Source of the DNA: Peptostreptococcaceae bacterium
Lineage (GTDB): Bacteria; Bacillota; Clostridia; Peptostreptococcales; Peptostreptococcaceae
NCBI GenBank assembly: GCA_017425305.1
Contig: JAFOOW010000085.1
Location: 1-9,805, forward strand
Direction: 5' to 3'
DNA length: 9,805 nucleotides
Part shown: positions 7,825-9,805 of the stretch, piece after piece
Layout: every line of letters starts with the position of its first letter
Position numbering within the stretch: position 1 is the stretch's first letter
Made by a program: the position numbers and the translations under genes
The notes under the pieces: generated by a model
What the model was told of the DNA's origin: nothing
The model's input: the letters and a program-made list of their open reading frames with translations, nothing else
Database searches by the model: none

Positions 7825-8973
7825 GCTAAAAGAGACTATTATGAGGTGTTGGGTGTAGATAAAGGTGCTGACGCTCAAACATTAAAAAAGGCATATAGAA
7901 AACTTGCAATGCAATATCATCCAGATAGAAATCCGGATAATCCAGAAGCAGAAGCTAAGTTTAAAGAAATAAATGAAGCATATGAAGTATTATCAGATGA
8001 TACTAAGAGAGCTAACTATGATCAATTCGGACATGATGGTCCACAAGGCTTTGGAGGATCTGGAGGATTTGGTGGTTTCGGCGGCTTCGGTGGCGGAGGC
8101 GTTGAAGACATCTTTGACATGTTTGGTGATATGTTTGGTGGAGGTTTTGGAGGATCTTCAAGACCTAGAAGAAGAGGTCCAGAACGTGGGGCTGATATAA
8201 GACAAGATATAACTATAACATTTGAAGAAGCTGCATTTGGTGTTAAAAAATCTATAAAGATAAATAGAACAGAAGAATGTAGTGAATGTAATGGAAGTGG
8301 AGCTAAGTCTGGAACTTCTAAGAAAACTTGTCCTACATGTAATGGAGCTGGAGAAGTTAGAACAGCTCAAAGAACTCCATTTGGTAATATAATGAGTACA
8401 AGAGTATGTTCAACATGTCAAGGTGATGGAGAAGTATTAGAATCACCATGTCCTAAGTGTAATGGTCAAGGTAAAACTAGAAAAGTAAAGACAATAGAAA
8501 TAGATATACCTGCAGGTATAGATAATGATCAAATGATTAAATTAAGTAATCAAGGGGATGTAGGAAGTAAAGGTGGTCCAAGAGGTGACTTATACGTTGC
8601 TGTAAGAGTAATGCCACATACTTTATTTACTAGAGATGGATTTGATATATACTTTGAAATGCCTATAACATTTGCTCAAGCAGCTCTTGGTGATGAAGTT
8701 GAAATACCTACATTACATGGAAATGTAATCTATAATATACCAGAAGGAACTCAAACAGGAACTGTATTTAGATTAAGAGAAAAAGGTATCCAAAAGATGA
8801 GAAGTAACTCTAAAGGAGATCAATATGTAAAAGTTATAGTTGATACACCTAAAAAGTTAAATGATAAGCAAAAACAACTTTTAAAAGAGTTTGCTAGAGA
8901 GTGTGGAGAAGAAGTCCATGAGAAGAAAAAATCTTTTGGACAAAAAATAGAAGATATGTTTAAAAGAAAGTAA
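7822..8973 (+). CDS. dnaJ: Molecular chaperone DnaJ (Hsp40, type I)
   Basis: From GTG 7822 the protein has 383 residues with all type I domains. The J-domain (about 1-68) carries HPD at 33-35, the loop that triggers DnaK ATP hydrolysis. A Gly/Phe-rich linker spans about 72-112. The zinc-binding domain has four CxxCxGxG repeats (Cys 153/156, 170/173, 196/199, 210/213), all complete. The C-terminal substrate-binding beta-domains include [15 protein letters not shown], followed by a basic tail ending FKRK. It delivers unfolded clients to DnaK. The gene is last in the hrcA cluster, 115 nt after dnaK, a larger gap than the others and one containing a hairpin and a possible promoter. A terminator overlaps its stop codon, so prmA, which often follows dnaJ in Firmicutes, is not co-transcribed here and is absent from the window. 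Confidence 0.98.
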   Translation: MAKRDYYEVLGVDKGADAQTLKKAYRKLAMQYHPDRNPDNPEAEAKFKEINEAYEVLSDDTKRANYDQFGHDGPQGFGGSGGFGGFGGFGGGGVEDIFDMFGDMFGGGFGGSSRPRRRGPERGADIRQDITITFEEAAFGVKKSIKINRTEECSECNGSGAKSGTSKKTCPTCNGAGEVRTAQRTPFGNIMSTRVCSTCQGDGEVLESPCPKCNGQGKTRKVKTIEIDIPAGIDNDQMIKLSNQGDVGSKGGPRGDLYVAVRVMPHTLFTRDGFDIYFEMPITFAQAALGDEVEIPTLHGNVIYNIPEGTQTGTVFRLREKGIQKMRSNSKGDQYVKVIVDTPKKLNDKQKQLLKEFARECGEEVHEKKKSFGQKIEDMFKRK

Positions 8974-9002
8974 GTTCTAGGATTATTCCTAGAACTTTTT
9001 TT
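8972..9002 (+). terminator. Rho-independent terminator of the hrcA-grpE-dnaK-dnaJ cluster
   Basis: A perfect 11-bp stem (AAGTTCTAGGA at 8972-8982, complement at 8987-8997) with loop TTAT is followed by a seven-T tract (8996-9002). The left arm begins inside the dnaJ stop codon. Confidence 0.93.
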
Positions 9003-9006
9003 ATGA

Positions 9007-9035
9007 ACACTTTTAGATATATAACATAATATAAT
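9007..9035 (+). promoter_or_regulatory. Promoter candidate for the 168-residue gene, resembling sporulation sigma-K/E sites
   Basis: CATAATATA (9025-9033) fits the CATANNNTA -10 pattern of the mother-cell sporulation factors, and AC at 9007-9008 lies 16 bp upstream as in sigma-K promoters. The same DNA contains TATAAT (9030-9035), but I find no acceptable sigma-A -35 at normal spacing. The -10 patterns are easy to meet in A+T-rich DNA, so sigma-factor assignment is tentative. Confidence 0.3.
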
Positions 9036-9063
9036 ATATAAGTATATTGAGAGGTGGTATATT

Positions 9064-9570
9064 GTGAAATCGCTTGATGTATATATAGATGGAAATCATA
9101 TAACTACTGAAGATGAGCTACATAAATTTCTGATATGTAAATTTGAAGAAGATATGAGAAATATAAATTTAGAGGAAGCTAATATACAAAATGATGAGTA
9201 TAGAGGTAATAAGAAAAAAAGTAAAAAAAAGAATCAAGAATGTAAACCTCAAGGACCTAAACCAGTATGTTTAAAATATATGCATCCTTATAAAATAGAA
9301 ACTGAGGTAGGTTGTAAACAAATGATATTTGGAGTTTTAGTAGATTCTAAAGGTCATCCTATTAATAATCCTATTATAGAATTAGAATTATCAGATTATA
9401 GGCTAGGTAATTTAAGTTTTAGTCCAGCTATAAGTTTTCATGATGGATACTTTTTCTCAACTTTTATAGCTGAGAGTTGTGGATGTGGAGAACTTAAGCT
9501 ATGCTGCAAAGGAACGGATTTAAATAAAGTTATACCAATAATTATACAATCAAATTATTCATATTATTAA
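9064..9570 (+). CDS. Hypothetical cysteine-rich protein, possible beta-sandwich domain
   Basis: I do not recognise this 168-residue protein. It starts at GTG, 7 nt after AGAGGTG (9050-9056). Residues 1-30 (LDVYIDGNHITTEDELHKFL) predict a strand and a helix; 49-57 is a lysine cluster. Residues 85-150 read as beta-strands: FGVLVDSKGHPINNPIIELE (89-108), then FHDGYFFSTF (125-134) and GELKLCCKG (142-150). This resembles the G-x-V-x-D-x-x-G-x-P-I pattern of carboxypeptidase-regulatory-like or Ig-like sandwiches. Eight Cys occur (25, 60, 69, 84, 139, 141, 147, 148), several as CGC and CC pairs. No signal peptide or membrane segment is visible. Codon use is native (ATA, AGA, T-ending), so recent foreign origin is not suggested. 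It has its own terminator and seems monocistronic. A spore coat or exosporium role is only a guess from the Cys content and promoter. Confidence 0.85.
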   Translation: MKSLDVYIDGNHITTEDELHKFLICKFEEDMRNINLEEANIQNDEYRGNKKKSKKKNQECKPQGPKPVCLKYMHPYKIETEVGCKQMIFGVLVDSKGHPINNPIIELELSDYRLGNLSFSPAISFHDGYFFSTFIAESCGCGELKLCCKGTDLNKVIPIIIQSNYSYY

Positions 9571-9601
9571 AAGTGCTGATTAATAAAATCAGCACTTTTT
9601 T
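9569..9601 (+). terminator. Rho-independent terminator of the 168-residue gene
   Basis: A perfect 12-bp stem (AAAAGTGCTGAT at 9569-9580, complement at 9588-9599) with a 7-nt loop runs into six T (9596-9601). The left arm overlaps the stop codon. On the opposite strand only four T follow, so it is mainly a + strand terminator. Confidence 0.92.
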
Positions 9602-9805
9602 GTTAGGTATAGTTTTTATATATTGTAATCTAACTTTAAAGATATATCTAGTATATATAAATTATAGTCTTTTAGTAATTAATTTAATGAAAAAACATAA
9701 ATGATTTTTAAAATATTAATTAACCGTTATAAAATTACAAAATATAGATATATTAAGTAGTATATAGAACTAATTATTTCAAAAGAGATTTTAAAAATTA
9801 AATAC
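9602..9805. other. A+T-rich non-coding end of window
   Basis: No reading frame with an SD, no RNA gene and no convincing promoter pair was found. The only structure seen is a 10-bp palindrome AGATATATCT (9640-9649) and a five-base inverted pair GTTAG/CTAAC near 9602-9634. It is probably the upstream region of a gene beyond the window. Confidence 0.6.

Overview
The window comes from the chromosome of a low-G+C Gram-positive bacterium, most likely a spore-forming clostridium of the Peptostreptococcaceae type (Romboutsia, Paraclostridium, Clostridioides and relatives). The pointers are the strong A+T bias (ATA for Ile, AGA for Arg, TTA for Leu), strong purine-rich ribosome binding sites, a DnaK lacking the Gram-negative N-terminal insertion, a perfect CIRCE operator in front of hrcA, and the order lepA ... 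hemW-hrcA-grpE-dnaK-dnaJ. The genus is inferred; no species can be named from the sequence alone. All supported genes are on the + strand.

Layout. Positions 1-1272 hold the 3' two thirds of lepA (elongation factor 4), closed by a perfect hairpin terminator. A 285-bp A+T-rich leader follows. It holds a good CodY-box candidate, an exact Spo0A-box core and a 22-bp-period direct repeat. It leads into a SteT-like amino acid permease (1558-2880), which has its own UUCG-loop terminator. hemW (2998-4128) follows with its own -10 element and no visible terminator. Twelve bases after its stop begins the heat-shock promoter, then CIRCE (4183-4209), then hrcA, grpE, dnaK and dnaJ. A terminator overlaps the dnaJ stop codon. 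The last gene (9064-9570) encodes an unrecognised 168-residue, cysteine-rich protein with its own promoter candidate and terminator. Positions 9602-9805 are A+T-rich and carry no gene I can support.

How the genes work together. HrcA should bind CIRCE and repress its own operon. GrpE (nucleotide exchange) and DnaJ (J-protein) are the co-chaperones of DnaK (Hsp70). dnaK has an ATG start and a near-perfect ribosome binding site, whereas grpE appears to start at TTG and dnaJ at GTG. A 16-bp perfect hairpin without a U-tract, together with a plausible internal promoter, separates dnaK from dnaJ. These features could set the chaperone to co-chaperone ratio. LepA and HemW are housekeeping proteins (translation; heme handling by a radical-SAM protein). 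The permease looks like an independent unit, terminated on both sides and probably under nutritional control.

Most of the window is ordinary conserved chromosome, and I see no mobile element, CRISPR array, tRNA or rRNA and no evidence of a new multi-gene system. The parts worth a second look are the permease control region, the dnaK-dnaJ hairpin, and the 168-residue protein with its sporulation-like promoter.
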